Made by a program: the position numbers and the translations under genes
Notes under the pieces: generated by a model
Databases searched by the model: none
Told to the model about the DNA's origin: nothing
The model's input: only the letters and a program-made list of their open reading frames with translations
From: Symsagittifera roscoffensis
Taxonomy: Eukaryota > Xenacoelomorpha > Acoela > Convolutidae
Length of the DNA: 64,000 nt
Direction: 5' to 3'
Assembly (NCBI RefSeq): GCF_963678635.1
Contig: NC_087069.1
Span: 5,127,472-5,191,471, forward strand
Shown here: positions 18,807 to 29,597 of the stretch, in pieces
How the letters are laid out: each line of letters starts with the position of its first letter
Numbering within the stretch: position 1 is the first letter of the stretch

Positions 18807-21412
18807 AATTATTAATTTTTTTCCAACTCCTTTTTCTAGTAACCTCAAATCAAAACATAAACCCTTCCCCCCGTACAGGACCACAAGATTTATTAGTAAC
18901 ACATTACGATTGTGAAGAAAATGAACAAAAAACACTACACAAATATGCAATAAATCAAGTGTCACAATGTGAAACAGAACCACAAGCTATAGAAACCACA
19001 AATGTAATAGCAACACTCTATTCAAAAGCCCGAGCAACAACAGTTACAGGTTATAAATTCACAGCGACATTTTCCGAAAAGAAAGTACATTGTTCACAAG
19101 TCTCCAACGGAAACAAAAACCGACTTGACCATGAATCATTCTATCAGAGTAATATAGAACGTCTTTTACATCTCAATCCCGACGATTGTAAGAATGAATT
19201 ACTTAGACTAAACATCACACAAAATAAAAACTCCGAAAGAAAGTTAGTTAACTTTCAAGTTTTTTCAGACTCCGTACATCAATCACAACTTGAAAGACAC
19301 CAAGGACATATAAAATTAGACGACAAATACCCGTATAACGGCGCACACGGACGATTAACCTATGACCTACATGATAAACATTGGATACCACACATTGGTA
19401 TAAATAACCCATCAAACTGCAAAGCAGACACGAAAAATAAAGGATACCAAGAAATAATGTTTTTCGATTGGAAAATACAACTCGAAAAAATACAACTCAC
19501 ACGAGATTTATCTGATAATACAATGATCTATCAAGGAATCCGACTACCTTGTAAAAATGATCAAGGATATTGCGACCCTACAACAAGAACACAAGCAACA
19601 ATTGTTTGGTTCCCCGAAGATACATGTACAACATTTCAAGTAGCAAGAGTACACGCTCGTATGATCAAATTTCACGACAAATATTTCATACAATCAATAC
19701 CATATGAAAAAGTAAATCCATCACGAAAAATAAGCACTGATTTTCGAAACATTCACAAAATAGAAAATAAATTAACACGTTTTCAAATATATCAAGAAAC
19801 AGAACTTGCATGTAAATATAGAAATCCACTTCATAAAACACAATACTCTGAAATACTAGTTGAATACGAAAATGGATTCGACATGACCACTGGAAAAATA
19901 AAAATCAACCCATACGCCACAAGTAAACGCAAAAATGAAGGAACATCATATATACCAGTTAAATTTCAAAAAAGCATAGGTCAACCTGGTGGACATCTAA
20001 AACCTCAAGACGCTCATAGCACACGTCTACAAGAGTTATCACTCATGAATACTACATATTTCGGTAATATCCACTATGATATTCATTTGGATATGAAACT
20101 AGACTATACAATTAGCCGCATTTTTCAAGAAATGTCACTCTCCGAATTAGAAACACTACACCAACTATGTGAATTAGAACGAACACAAATATTACAATCA
20201 CTTGCACTAGCAGTATTAAAAATACCCTATGCAGGATACTTATTATCAGGAAATAGATCAAATTTTTTAGACTATGAAGGAAACATCTTATGGTTTTATA
20301 CTTGCACCAAAAAAGTATCACCACTATACGTTTTTGCAGATGAACGTTGTTATAAAAGAATCCCTATCTTTTATAAGAATAAAGTACATTTCGTGGATAC
20401 ACTTTCACGAAGAACCTATTTTTGGGATACCGCAGTCCCATGTGGATCAGAAAATAGCCACAATGTAGTACAACTAAATCCTGATGAAAATAAATATTAT
20501 CTTCTCACTCCATACCCCACATTAATGCAACCACTCAAAAAATTTTCACCAGAAAGCATTCGCGCTATTGCCCGAAACCCAAATATAGACTTACAATCAA
20601 TAGGAATTTACTCAAAATCAGATATTCAACATCACATTAGAACACAACAATTCCAAGAATTGTTAACACAGATGGACACTATACAAAGGCAATCAATTGA
20701 CCAAAATCTACGCAAACTTGCAGAAACCGCAGGATTTGCCGATATCTACACACAAGACTATAGCGGATATTTTAAAGACATTAAAGATTATATATATCTA
20801 AACGGCGAAAAATACCGTCCCCAAGATATATCACCAATCAACATTTTTAGTTTTGTTACACTCAAGAATGAAATCCTTGATTTTCTAGGATGGCCCTACT
20901 ACATCTTAGAAAAATTGACTATTTTATACGCAATGTTTAACTTTATTGGATTTCTTTTCTCACTTTTAAAAGGAATCTACAACACATGTGCTATACACAC
21001 ACAAGTAAACAGACAAGCAAGCGTAGCACGCATACTCTTTGCAGGATTTTTCGGAATTTTTTCCACATCTATAAACAAAATTCTTTTAGACGCACAAATA
21101 AAAGAATATAACACAAAAATAGCAACACGACAAAATACATACGACGAAGAACATAACAATGTAGACACACAGCCAACGGCACCACAATTACCACCCCTAC
21201 CACATAACCATCCACTATCCCTAGTCCCACGAAATTTTCGAAATTTAGCAATCACACATAATCCAAATTTTCGACTCAATACATCGCAAAGTCCCATCCA
21301 ACATATAATGACACATCAATCACAAGATGATAATACTTATGAACAAATTATTGAACAGCCCCATACCACCGCTTTTCAGTCTCAAAATAATAATTTTTTT
21401 AGCCCACGATGA
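18794..21412 (+). CDS. env: Envelope glycoprotein, chuvirus-like (872 aa)
   Basis: ATG 18794 to TGA 21410-21412. It starts with a signal peptide (MYILKLLIFFQLLFLVTS). The ectodomain is Cys-rich with several N-glycosylation sequons. A conserved-looking core at about residues 475-555 holds GYLLSGNRSNF, ERCYKRIPIFY and VHFVDTLSRRTYFW. This pattern recalls glycoproteins of chuviruses and related invertebrate negative-strand viruses, whose fold is class III (gB/VSV-G-like). A membrane anchor lies near residues 704-730 (ILYAMFNFIGFLFSLLKGIY), with a second hydrophobic patch after it and a long Pro/Asn-rich tail. No furin-type RXXR cleavage site is evident, which would suit class III. The viral origin is from remembered family patterns, not a search. 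The frame is intact. Confidence 0.75.
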   Translation: MYILKLLIFFQLLFLVTSNQNINPSPRTGPQDLLVTHYDCEENEQKTLHKYAINQVSQCETEPQAIETTNVIATLYSKARATTVTGYKFTATFSEKKVHCSQVSNGNKNRLDHESFYQSNIERLLHLNPDDCKNELLRLNITQNKNSERKLVNFQVFSDSVHQSQLERHQGHIKLDDKYPYNGAHGRLTYDLHDKHWIPHIGINNPSNCKADTKNKGYQEIMFFDWKIQLEKIQLTRDLSDNTMIYQGIRLPCKNDQGYCDPTTRTQATIVWFPEDTCTTFQVARVHARMIKFHDKYFIQSIPYEKVNPSRKISTDFRNIHKIENKLTRFQIYQETELACKYRNPLHKTQYSEILVEYENGFDMTTGKIKINPYATSKRKNEGTSYIPVKFQKSIGQPGGHLKPQDAHSTRLQELSLMNTTYFGNIHYDIHLDMKLDYTISRIFQEMSLSELETLHQLCELERTQILQSLALAVLKIPYAGYLLSGNRSNFLDYEGNILWFYTCTKKVSPLYVFADERCYKRIPIFYKNKVHFVDTLSRRTYFWDTAVPCGSENSHNVVQLNPDENKYYLLTPYPTLMQPLKKFSPESIRAIARNPNIDLQSIGIYSKSDIQHHIRTQQFQELLTQMDTIQRQSIDQNLRKLAETAGFADIYTQDYSGYFKDIKDYIYLNGEKYRPQDISPINIFSFVTLKNEILDFLGWPYYILEKLTILYAMFNFIGFLFSLLKGIYNTCAIHTQVNRQASVARILFAGFFGIFSTSINKILLDAQIKEYNTKIATRQNTYDEEHNNVDTQPTAPQLPPLPHNHPLSLVPRNFRNLAITHNPNFRLNTSQSPIQHIMTHQSQDDNTYEQIIEQPHTTAFQSQNNNFFSPR

Positions 21413-22284
21413 GCCGACAACTTGGATCACTACACCGATCAAATTCCCATCCAACCAATCTTACCTCTCCAATCCCAATCATACCACTTTTTGCTTTTCC
21501 GCCACCCGATTTTCCATCTAGCAATGCAACATCAGGCATGAATTCCGACACTAACTCACATATTTCAGTTTTATACTCCATCTCACAGCTAAATAACCCG
21601 AATATTGAAACCCCCGATGAATTTGCCGACTCAGAACCATCCCCATCCAATAATTTTAATAACCCTTCTAATTTTTCTCAACCTCCTTTTCAACCCATAT
21701 TGCCCAATAACCCTGACCCAATCACTTCCACACCCTCTTATGCTTCCCAAGTTACCCCAACCTACTCCTCATACCATTCTGACCAATCATCTCATTCTCC
21801 AGACACACCCCGAATCTCCCCAGAGCTAGATAATTTTATTACCCTCCAACAACAACCCTACCACCTTAACACCCCGACCATAAACCAAATCTCCTCCACT
21901 ACACATTCATCCAACCCCCCTACCCCTACACCCTCTTCAAATTATACTGAATCATTAACACCATCATCCACATCCACTATATCTTCACTAAACACTAATA
22001 GAGCTTACCGCACTTTTAAAAGAAAATTCCCCAACCATCCTTTCCCAGCAAAACCAGGAACAGCCCGTGAATACATCAACCACCCCCAGCATACTAACAC
22101 TAAAGAATTTTTAGCTATCACTTTACCCTCATTTCCACAATACACCTTAAACACCCCTCACGACGCTAACGAAACACGCAACTTTGTAGATGAATACGTT
22201 TTAATGCCACTCTCTCTTGGACCTCATACTATCATTTCACTAACCCTCTTTGCTTACCTTTATCCAGCACTTCCATCGACATAG
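21409..22284 (+). CDS. Accessory ORF after env, Ser/Pro/Thr-rich (291 aa)
   Basis: ATG 21409 overlaps the env stop (ATGA). The first ~190 residues are Ser/Pro/Thr/Asn-rich and probably disordered. The last ~100 (from RAYRTFKRKFPNHPF) look folded. Codon use differs a little from gag and pol, with more C. The frame 0 that carries the next ORF is open back to 22194, so the two frames overlap by about 88 bases. This ORF and the next may be one protein broken by an indel or joined by recoding. Function unknown. Confidence 0.55.
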   Translation: MSRQLGSLHRSNSHPTNLTSPIPIIPLFAFPPPDFPSSNATSGMNSDTNSHISVLYSISQLNNPNIETPDEFADSEPSPSNNFNNPSNFSQPPFQPILPNNPDPITSTPSYASQVTPTYSSYHSDQSSHSPDTPRISPELDNFITLQQQPYHLNTPTINQISSTTHSSNPPTPTPSSNYTESLTPSSTSTISSLNTNRAYRTFKRKFPNHPFPAKPGTAREYINHPQHTNTKEFLAITLPSFPQYTLNTPHDANETRNFVDEYVLMPLSLGPHTIISLTLFAYLYPALPST

Positions 22285-22298
22285 AACGAAATAAAGAC

Positions 22299-23213
22299 AT
22301 GCTATATCGACTAACTACACCACTAACCGCTAGACAGTTTACTTACGTTGGATATAAAAAATCACTAAAAATACACACTGCACCAAGAGCTAATGAATAT
22401 ACACTAGAATACTACGATCACAACATCATCAGAGCTAACCAAGATCAATTCTTAGACGACGATCGCTTCGCTAATCCACAAATCACCGAGAAATTTTTCA
22501 TCAAGACACCATATGTATTTACACTAAACATCTTCGACCGTAAATATGATCACATTTTTTCAGAAGCACTAACAGACACACAAGCATACGAGAGTTTTAA
22601 AGAACGCTTCCAAATATTTTCACTAACCTTTCATTTCCTTGCACCACACGAAAGAGATTTGCACTGCTCACACGATATTATGTTGCGCACTAAACAAACC
22701 CACACATACAGTTATTATCGTTTCATCCAAAATCACTTTGACCTACACACACCCTCTAGACAACCACACCATCGTTTTCAATTCATCAATTCAAAATACA
22801 CTTCACCATATTTCCTAAATTTCACATATTGTATTAAAGACACTAACCTTCATGGTATTCTTCGTAATTACGACCCCATAACCCAAATGTACATCTTCTG
22901 TCCCATCATCAAGACCTTCAACTCCGACGAAAACCGACCCTTCCTTATCCCGCACGAGTTTGTACAACCTATAGAAATCCCAATATTAGAATTCATCCAC
23001 AACACTAAATTTAATCACAAATTATATAACTTAATCCAAAACACACCTTATGAGTTTGCAGTAGGCACTGAAGAACTAACCACCATTAAGGCACTTCAAT
23101 TGCTTTGGCCACTACTTCAGACTAAAAATATCATCCGCATTCTAGCTAAACTACTAACAACTTCAGAACTAATTCACGACATCTTCCCCCACGGTTTTTT
23201 CCCCGACGACTAA
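22299..23213 (+). CDS. Last ORF of the element (304 aa)
   Basis: ATG 22299 to TAA 23211-23213. The frame is already open from 22194, inside the end of the previous ORF. The protein looks globular, with many aromatic and His residues (FTLNIFDRKYDHIF, HFLAPHERDLHC), no signal peptide and no clear membrane segment. It matches nothing I know. It keeps the + strand A/C bias, so it is likely a genuine gene of the element. A nucleoprotein or matrix-like role is only a guess from its place after a viral-type glycoprotein. Confidence 0.55.
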   Translation: MLYRLTTPLTARQFTYVGYKKSLKIHTAPRANEYTLEYYDHNIIRANQDQFLDDDRFANPQITEKFFIKTPYVFTLNIFDRKYDHIFSEALTDTQAYESFKERFQIFSLTFHFLAPHERDLHCSHDIMLRTKQTHTYSYYRFIQNHFDLHTPSRQPHHRFQFINSKYTSPYFLNFTYCIKDTNLHGILRNYDPITQMYIFCPIIKTFNSDENRPFLIPHEFVQPIEIPILEFIHNTKFNHKLYNLIQNTPYEFAVGTEELTTIKALQLLWPLLQTKNIIRILAKLLTTSELIHDIFPHGFFPDD

Positions 23214-24820
23214 CAGGTAAGTATGAATTAAGTAAATATTACTAACTAATTACAGTATTAAAAACTCACCATTCTTTATTCATGTTTTCCTTAGATTTTT
23301 AGCTTTCATCCGACAATCACCTACAAAAACCACAAAAGAAACAATAAAAATCACAATTTTCATCAAACAATTTTAAAATCTCTTACACTTATAAATTTCT
23401 AAATTTAATATCAATGCAGTAAATTCATCTATAATATTTTCCCCCAAAGCAGTAAATCTAATTATGATGAAATTTGTATATTAATATTCCCCCATGACTA
23501 GCAGTAAATTTCCAAATTCTATGTAGTAAATTAAATAAATGCAAATGCAGTACTAACCTTTTGATATTTTCATTCATTCGCACAGAAATTCTATCCACAC
23601 TCGCACAGCTCGCCCACGAAGAATTGTTTAAAATAATGAATTTCAGTTTCAAGTTTTCACACTCAACAACTCTAACATAAAATAACATGTTTCAAACTTT
23701 CCTTTAACCCGGTTGGAAAGGAATCATATACTAAACAAAACTAACCAACGCAGCTTACTAAATACCACAAATCATAGAATAACAGCATGACTAAGAAAAG
23801 GAAACCAACGGTACCCAAACCGGATTAACCCAGTTTAAAACTGGATAATTTATTCTTTTGAAGACTATTATAAAGTCTTAGAAAGAAATAATAAAACACA
23901 AAAAAGTCGAAAGACAAACCCATACCACAAACAATTTGATTTTTGGAAAAAGTACATAACCAACAAGACATAAGTAAGACCACAACAAACCCAACATAAA
24001 ACGTTGTCACATAACAGGACCCCTCACAAAAACCGCATGAAATCATACTCCCACCCCTGGCCTAACCCACCAGGAAGGACGTCCTGAGCATGCTCTATAG
24101 CCGGCCTAACCCACCGCGCTACATCCACGCTTTGTGACCACACCTCTATTTTTAATAAGAGCTACTCAAGGGTGAGTAACTCTTCAAAATAACCGAACTA
24201 AAACAAAAAGCTTTTGTGAAAACAACTAACTAAAATCATTATTAAAAAATATTAAACTAATAAAAGTTTTATAAAATGTAAAATCACATGATGAAATACA
24301 TAGATCAGAATACAACACCAAGGACGAACATCAAAAGACAAGACGATCCCACCACACTCGAGAGAGAATGACCAACTACAATCGATATGCCGCTCACAAT
24401 CACAACTCAAAGGATTTAGAGTACGACTTGACCTCGCAGAAAAGGACTTCATTGAACTAGACCAATGACCACCTCGATGATCCAAGTGTACGTACAGATC
24501 CGAGTAACCAGGCATCCCCTCCACGCACAATCTCCACGCCATTCCCAAACTAGATCAGACACAAAAGAAGTTCTCCACGAAGAACAGAAAAAACCTGACA
24601 TAGCCAACCATTCTGAAATCAGATTTGAGTTTGTTGCAAAGACTTAGTCGTTGTCACAAGAAGACACAACGTCTTATGTCTCTAACTCCAGCTTCCTGGA
24701 ACTTCCCTAACAAAAGAGGAAACGGAAGAAAATTATGATGTTCGCCAAAAACAAACGTCCATCATCCATCCTTGAGTTACAGAAGAACTGTTCTAAAAAA
24801 CTCTGTAAAACCCGGATGGG
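23214..24820 (+). other. Non-coding 3' region of the retroelement
   Basis: 1.6 kb without a supported gene. It opens with a consensus splice donor (CAG|GTAAGT, GT at 23217) just after the last stop. GCAGTAAAT-type motifs recur near 23416, 23449, 23501 and 23523, two of them beside ATATT...CCCCCA. At 24040-24130 two GCCTAACCCACC copies sit in a GC-richer patch. Bases just before the 3' LTR (CCCGGATGGG) give only a weak polypurine tract. Confidence 0.4.
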
Positions 24821-25229
24821 TGGAACCTGATCTAAACTACATTTTATGATTGGATAAATTAAATGTTTTACCAATGTAAAGTATTTAATATTAACCAATC
24901 ACGATCCATCTAACTAACAACCCACTTATTTGTAAGTGCTGAAGTTACTTGTAATTTCAGCACCAGAGAGATTTGAATTTAACTTAGAAATTAGTTGCAC
25001 TCTCCCGAGTACTTCAGCAGCCGCAATAAACCAGTATACCCTAGATCTATTGAGCCTAGCAGAGACTAGTTAAACAACCTGAGACTAGATAGTATAAGAG
25101 TAAGATTAGGATCGGTATTAGACTAAGAAGTTGCACGAATCTATCCGGCCGAAAATAAGATAGCGTGACGAGCAGACGGTGTACCCTATCCGAAATTACT
25201 CTATGAGTTATACCTCCAGCTCTAACTCA
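24821..25229 (+). repeat. 3' LTR
   Basis: 409 bp direct repeat of 6320-6728 with two visible substitutions, followed by the right AATT target copy (25230-25233). Confidence 0.95.
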
Positions 25230-25233
25230 AATT

Positions 25234-26900
25234 ACTGTTTTTCGGTAATTTGACCCAAAAAAATGCGATCCTTTTTTTAAAAAACATTTCCCCTCTAATT
25301 CAGTGGCCGATTAAAACGTGGTTGAAAAACTCAAAAGTTATAATCATTAAAGATTACAAGGGGGCTAAAGGTGAATGCCACACGAGAAAAGTGGTATTTT
25401 CAAAACCATCATTTTATTTTTTGGTTTTGGTCAGTTTCGAAGCCAGTCCTTGAATCGAAATATTTGAGTGATAAAAAAGTTCAATGCAAAAATGAATGCA
25501 GAGTGTTATCCTTGTTTTTTTTGTCTGTGAGAAATGAAAATGTAAATTAGAAATGATTATTTACTTAAATATAGAAAAATAAGTGGTCAATAAATGCATG
25601 AAAAACCTTTTCGTTCAAAGCTGTTAACCAGGAAAATTAATGAATATAAGGTTTCAATTACCCTGCTTTTTTGTAGCGTTACAGAGACTTTTGACTAAGT
25701 TAGAAAACTTAAATCTCTTACAACTGCGTGGTAGCGGAAATACTTGATCGAGAATGAGTTTGAAATAGTTCTTAAAGGATCCTTTGTTTTTAATTCAAAT
25801 TACTTACAATGAAATAACTTCTCACTCAGAAACCATTATCTTCATCAAATCTTAGCCAAACATAGCCGTGGGTGTGCCAAATGTAGCCGCTACGGTAAAA
25901 TGTATACGAGTTTTTAGGGGGGAGCGCGCGCCAAAAAACGCGATTTTTTGGTGAAAAACTCTTCACGCGGCGCTGGAACTTTGGACCAGTACAGGTTCTT
26001 TTCAATTGAGCTCGGAAAATTATTTTGGTCAATCTAAGAAAAAGGCCGACAAAACCTCCGAAAAGTTTTTGAAACCACCCCCTCTCCGGAAAATCCTAGA
26101 TCCGCCCTTGCCTATAAGCAATGATTGGATCGTTTTTTTTTTGTAAAAGAATTTTAACCTCGGCAGGCAAGCTTGCAAAATGTTGGCATGACTTCGCTGA
26201 TTTTTTTTTGAAAAAGGGGATATATTTTCAATCATTTGATGCCACGTGATAACACTTGGATGTTAAATTATACAATTGTGGTTAAACTGTCTCAAACCGG
26301 TTTTTCTCAAAACTGACATAAGTTTCTGGAATTTTTTGAACATGGTTCGAATCACGACTAAAACGGCTTTTATTTGATATATTACTCAACCCAGTCCAAT
26401 TACTTTTTGTGGCACCTGATTTTGCGTAAAAAGCAAAAAAAAACTAAAACACACCCCAATACAAAGTTCCTCCCCATTTTCAAGGGTCGGAACAATAATT
26501 GAATTTTTTTTTACTGCAGCAACCCAGGCTTTGAGCATCAGGGCGACGCCTTGACATTTTGGCTGCCCTTTGATGAGGTTCATGTTTATTTTTTGATATA
26601 TCAAAAAACTATTTTATTATCTTATGAAATGATTTATTTGGATATAAATGAAAAAACTGCTTCCTATCATCATGGTTAAGCATGATTGCCAGTTTTTTTT
26701 TGTGTTTACGCAATAAATGCTATGAATAGATCATTTTAAAGTGCAACTTTAATCAATTTTTATTCGAAAATTAAATGAACAGCAAAAAGTCTGGTGAAAA
26801 AAGCAAATCATTAGAATTAATAGTGTCATCAACGCTAGGCAAACTTTTGCTAACTTTTTAATACGAATGGTTAAATATCTGTGAGAGGAGAGAAAAAAAG
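25234..26900. other. AT-rich intergenic DNA, no gene seen
   Basis: Stops in all frames. A GC-richer patch at 25860-26110 (GCGCGCGCC, CCTAGATCCGCCCTTG) resembles debris of common transposons but cannot be classified. Confidence 0.4.
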
Positions 26901-27462
26901 ACAAACCATGTGTTTTGAAGCAACATTTAAAGTGAATACGACGTTCATTTTTCACTGAAAGGAAAACTGTCTGCAAAGTTTTAGTTTTTTCTGTTTATGG
27001 GCTAGTGTAACTTTTCTTGGGAAATTCAGCGTCACTTCGAGTTTCTTAAAGCTCTTTGAACATTAGTTGAACTGTTGAAATGATTCCAAATTGCTGCATT
27101 AAGTAAGGACTAGTAGAATCAAAATGTACAAGCCATCTGACCTAGCCTGGACTGACGACCTTCCATTATTATTTGTCAAAACACAAACCATGTGTTTTGA
27201 AGCAACATTTAAAGTGAATACGACGTTCATTTTTCACTGAAAGGAAAACTGTCTGCAAAGTTTTAGTTTTTTCTGTTTATGGGCTAGTGTAACTTTTCTT
27301 GGGAAATTCAGCGTCACTTCGAGTTTCTTAAAGCTCTTTGAACATTAGTTGAACTGCTGAAATGATTCCAAATTGCTGCATTAAGTAAGGACTAGTAGAA
27401 TCAAAATAAACAAGCCATCTGACCTAGCCTGGATTGACGACCTTCCATTATTATTTGTCAAG
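26901..27462. repeat. Tandem duplication, two 282-base copies
   Basis: 26901-27182 and 27183-27462 are almost identical (both begin ACAAACCATGTGTTTTGAAG and end with CCTTCCATTATTATTTGTCA). Only a few substitutions separate them. Confidence 0.9.
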
Positions 27463-28449
27463 TAACATCATCAAAAAGCCCAGACAAACAGATACTAGCG
27501 TTAATTTATTTCATTAACAAAAGTAGAGTTTTCTTTGCACAGAGTAAAATTTAGCTACCAACAATGGAGAGCTATCTTTTTTAATCTAGAAACACCAAGA
27601 ATTTATGATATCTACCCACAATTAGTAGAAATCACTAACAAAAGTTATAACTTCTGCTTTGAAAGGAGTTAAATTGCTCTGAAGACCATTATTTCACATT
27701 GAAATTCAATAATGTTAACTTAATTTTGTAAGTAGGTTATAATTGGACCTAAATCATTATAAAAAAATATTTTCAGCATAGCTGTCTAGTATTTTTTTTG
27801 CCAATTAGCTAGGTTCAAAATACTAGAGAGAAAATTTATTGAACTTTATAAAAAATATATAATTTAACAAAATTTTTAACAAAACGTTCAATGCAATTAC
27901 ACTCATAACTACACAAAGATTTCAGTGCAATTACTCATCTTACTGTATTTAATGAGATTTCATTGCTGCTTGATTTGGAAAATTGCCTTTTGATTTTACC
28001 GTATTATTGGTGTTAATAAGTGAAAATTTAAAGTTTAGTAGAACCCTTTGGGAGTTAATTATAATCAAAATTTAGGTATTTAAAATTCTAAACCAATCTC
28101 AAGGAGCCGTTTTAGTTTTTGTCTCGATCAAATAATGTTGTGAAGACGTTTTGATAGGTATAGCTGTGGTTTATTGTTGTTTAAAGGAAATAATCTCAAA
28201 AAATATTTACGATTTTTTTTGTGTTTTTTTTGAGTTTTTTTGTTGATTGAAATGCTCAATGAAACTATATTAGGCTCTCGAAGTTAACCAGGGGAAGTGG
28301 TACAAAAACGTGAATAATTTCTCTTTTTATTGGTAATTTTTCAGCTGAAAATTCTCTTATTGATTGAGTTTTCTCAAATCGTGTTTAGAAATGTCCATCA
28401 TAAATTTTTCTTGAATTCCAAAGTTTTTTCGAGCCATATAAAACTTTAC
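27463..28449. other. AT-rich intergenic DNA, no gene seen
   Basis: No open frame of note and no repeat that I could define. Confidence 0.4.
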
Positions 28450-28454
28450 ATTAG

Positions 28455-28912
28455 GTCTCAAATGGCATAATTCCCAATTGGCATAAAAAAGAAAAATTTC
28501 CCAGATGGCATAAACTTCATGCAACAGTTGCTTTAAAAAAATCGAGAACAATTTTTTCGTGAACAATGTGAGAAAATTAGACAACTTGTCAATTCAAATG
28601 TTGATTGACAGTTTATTGTGAAAACCTTGTAGAGCTTTTTATCAAAAGCAAGAAGCATAAGCTTGCGATTATTAATAAGCTTCTTGTGGTCAATTTTTTT
28701 TCGACAAATCTGTTGCTTAAATTTGTTTGGAAGCAATTAATTCCAAATCTTGTTCACATGCTTTCGTTCCTGACAAAATGATAGAAATAGAAATTGATAG
28801 AAAACGTTTAAATTACAATGAAAACTTGAAAATTATGCCATATGTGAAAAGTTTCCGTTTTTTATGCCATTTGGGAATTATGCCATTTGGGAAGTTACCA
28901 TTTAGATGAAAC
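28455..28912. mobile_element. Fold-back (MITE-like) element
   Basis: The left arm (about 28455-28520) carries ATGGCATAATTCCCAA, then TGGCATAAAAAA. The right arm (about 28835-28912) carries the same blocks in reverse order and opposite orientation (TTTTTTATGCCA, TTGGGAATTATGCCAT). The arms are about 65-75 bases and the centre about 315 bases. No coding capacity. Confidence 0.55.
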
Positions 28913-29390
28913 TTCAATGTTGAGTTTTTTTTCAAATATCAATTCCTCTGTTTATTGATACCGTTTCAACTGTAAGATGACAAGTTTCACTGTGGAAGAA
29001 TGATAAAATTGTGATAAAATTTCTTTGAGCAAAACTAGTTTTTTAGAGGACACTTTACAATTTTCAAAAAAAAAACAATTCCATTTTTTTGACAGTGATG
29101 AAAGATCTTTTACTTTAGAATTTCAGACTGCATTAACAGTTGATGCATTTTAGATTCTATCTAGAAAAATGGGAAGGACTGTTCAAGCGTTAATAATCAG
29201 CTTCAAAATACTTCTTTCGGCAATCTAGTCTCCCCTTGACAAACTTGATTGCCTTTACCTCAGCAAAATTTTACAAAACACAATATACTTTTAGTTATGA
29301 TTTTCCCAGGAGGACTGGAGAGGAAGAAATTTTTGCGATAAGGTCGGTCGAATACAGCAAAAAGGCAAAAAAATTGATCGAAGTATAATT
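28913..29390. other. AT-rich DNA up to the Polinton, with left target copy
   Basis: No gene seen. The last six bases (ATAATT, 29385-29390) are the left target-site duplication of the Polinton. Confidence 0.5.
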
Positions 29391-29597
29391 AGTAGTATGC
29401 ATAGAGTGCGTTAGGATGGGGGGGGGTTGTCATACATGGATGACCATTAGGTATAAATCATAATGGTCACTATGTATTAAATGATAAGCAATGGTCACCA
29501 TGTAATAATCCTAATTGTCACCATGTATAATTTTATATCTAATAGTCCTCATGTAAAACTTCGGTATATTGTTGAGTATTCCCACTGAACGTTGTGG
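29391..29597 (+). repeat. Left terminal inverted repeat of the Polinton
   Basis: 207 bases, from AGTAGTATGC to CTGAACGTTGTGG, containing a G9 run and repeated ATGGTCACCATGTA motifs. It matches 47804-48059 in inverse orientation, apart from one 51-base unit missing here. Confidence 0.92.

Larger units (their letters stand above)
6320..25229 (+). mobile_element. Giant env-bearing Ty3/gypsy-type LTR retroelement (18.9 kb)
   Basis: Two direct 409 bp LTRs (6320-6728, 24821-25229), each starting TGG and ending TCA, are flanked by a 4-bp duplication AATT (6316-6319 and 25230-25233). Between them, all on the + strand, are a primer-binding site, leader, accessory ORF, gag, protease, RT, RNase H-integrase, a membrane ORF, an ATG-less ORF, env and two more ORFs. 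The pol domain order (PR-RT-RH-IN) and GPY/F-type integrase tail fit Metaviridae (Ty3/gypsy). The + strand inside the element is strikingly A-rich and G-poor. Typical members of this family are about 5-10 kb, so this copy is unusually long because of a long gag and the extra 3' ORFs. The near-identical LTRs argue for recent insertion. Confidence 0.93.

Noticed and set aside
24040-24130. tRNA-like or SINE-like A-box on the minus strand (TAGCGCGGTGGGTTAGGC)
   Set aside because: No matching B-box follows and no cloverleaf can be drawn. Two GCCTAACCCACC copies explain the pattern.
25920-26110. GC-richer patch as possible gene fragment
   Set aside because: No frame is open for a useful length; it looks like transposon debris.
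29418-29426. Poly-G run as a G-quadruplex regulator
   Set aside because: It is a single G9 run in the TIR and the right copy is shorter (six G), so slippage is the simpler explanation.
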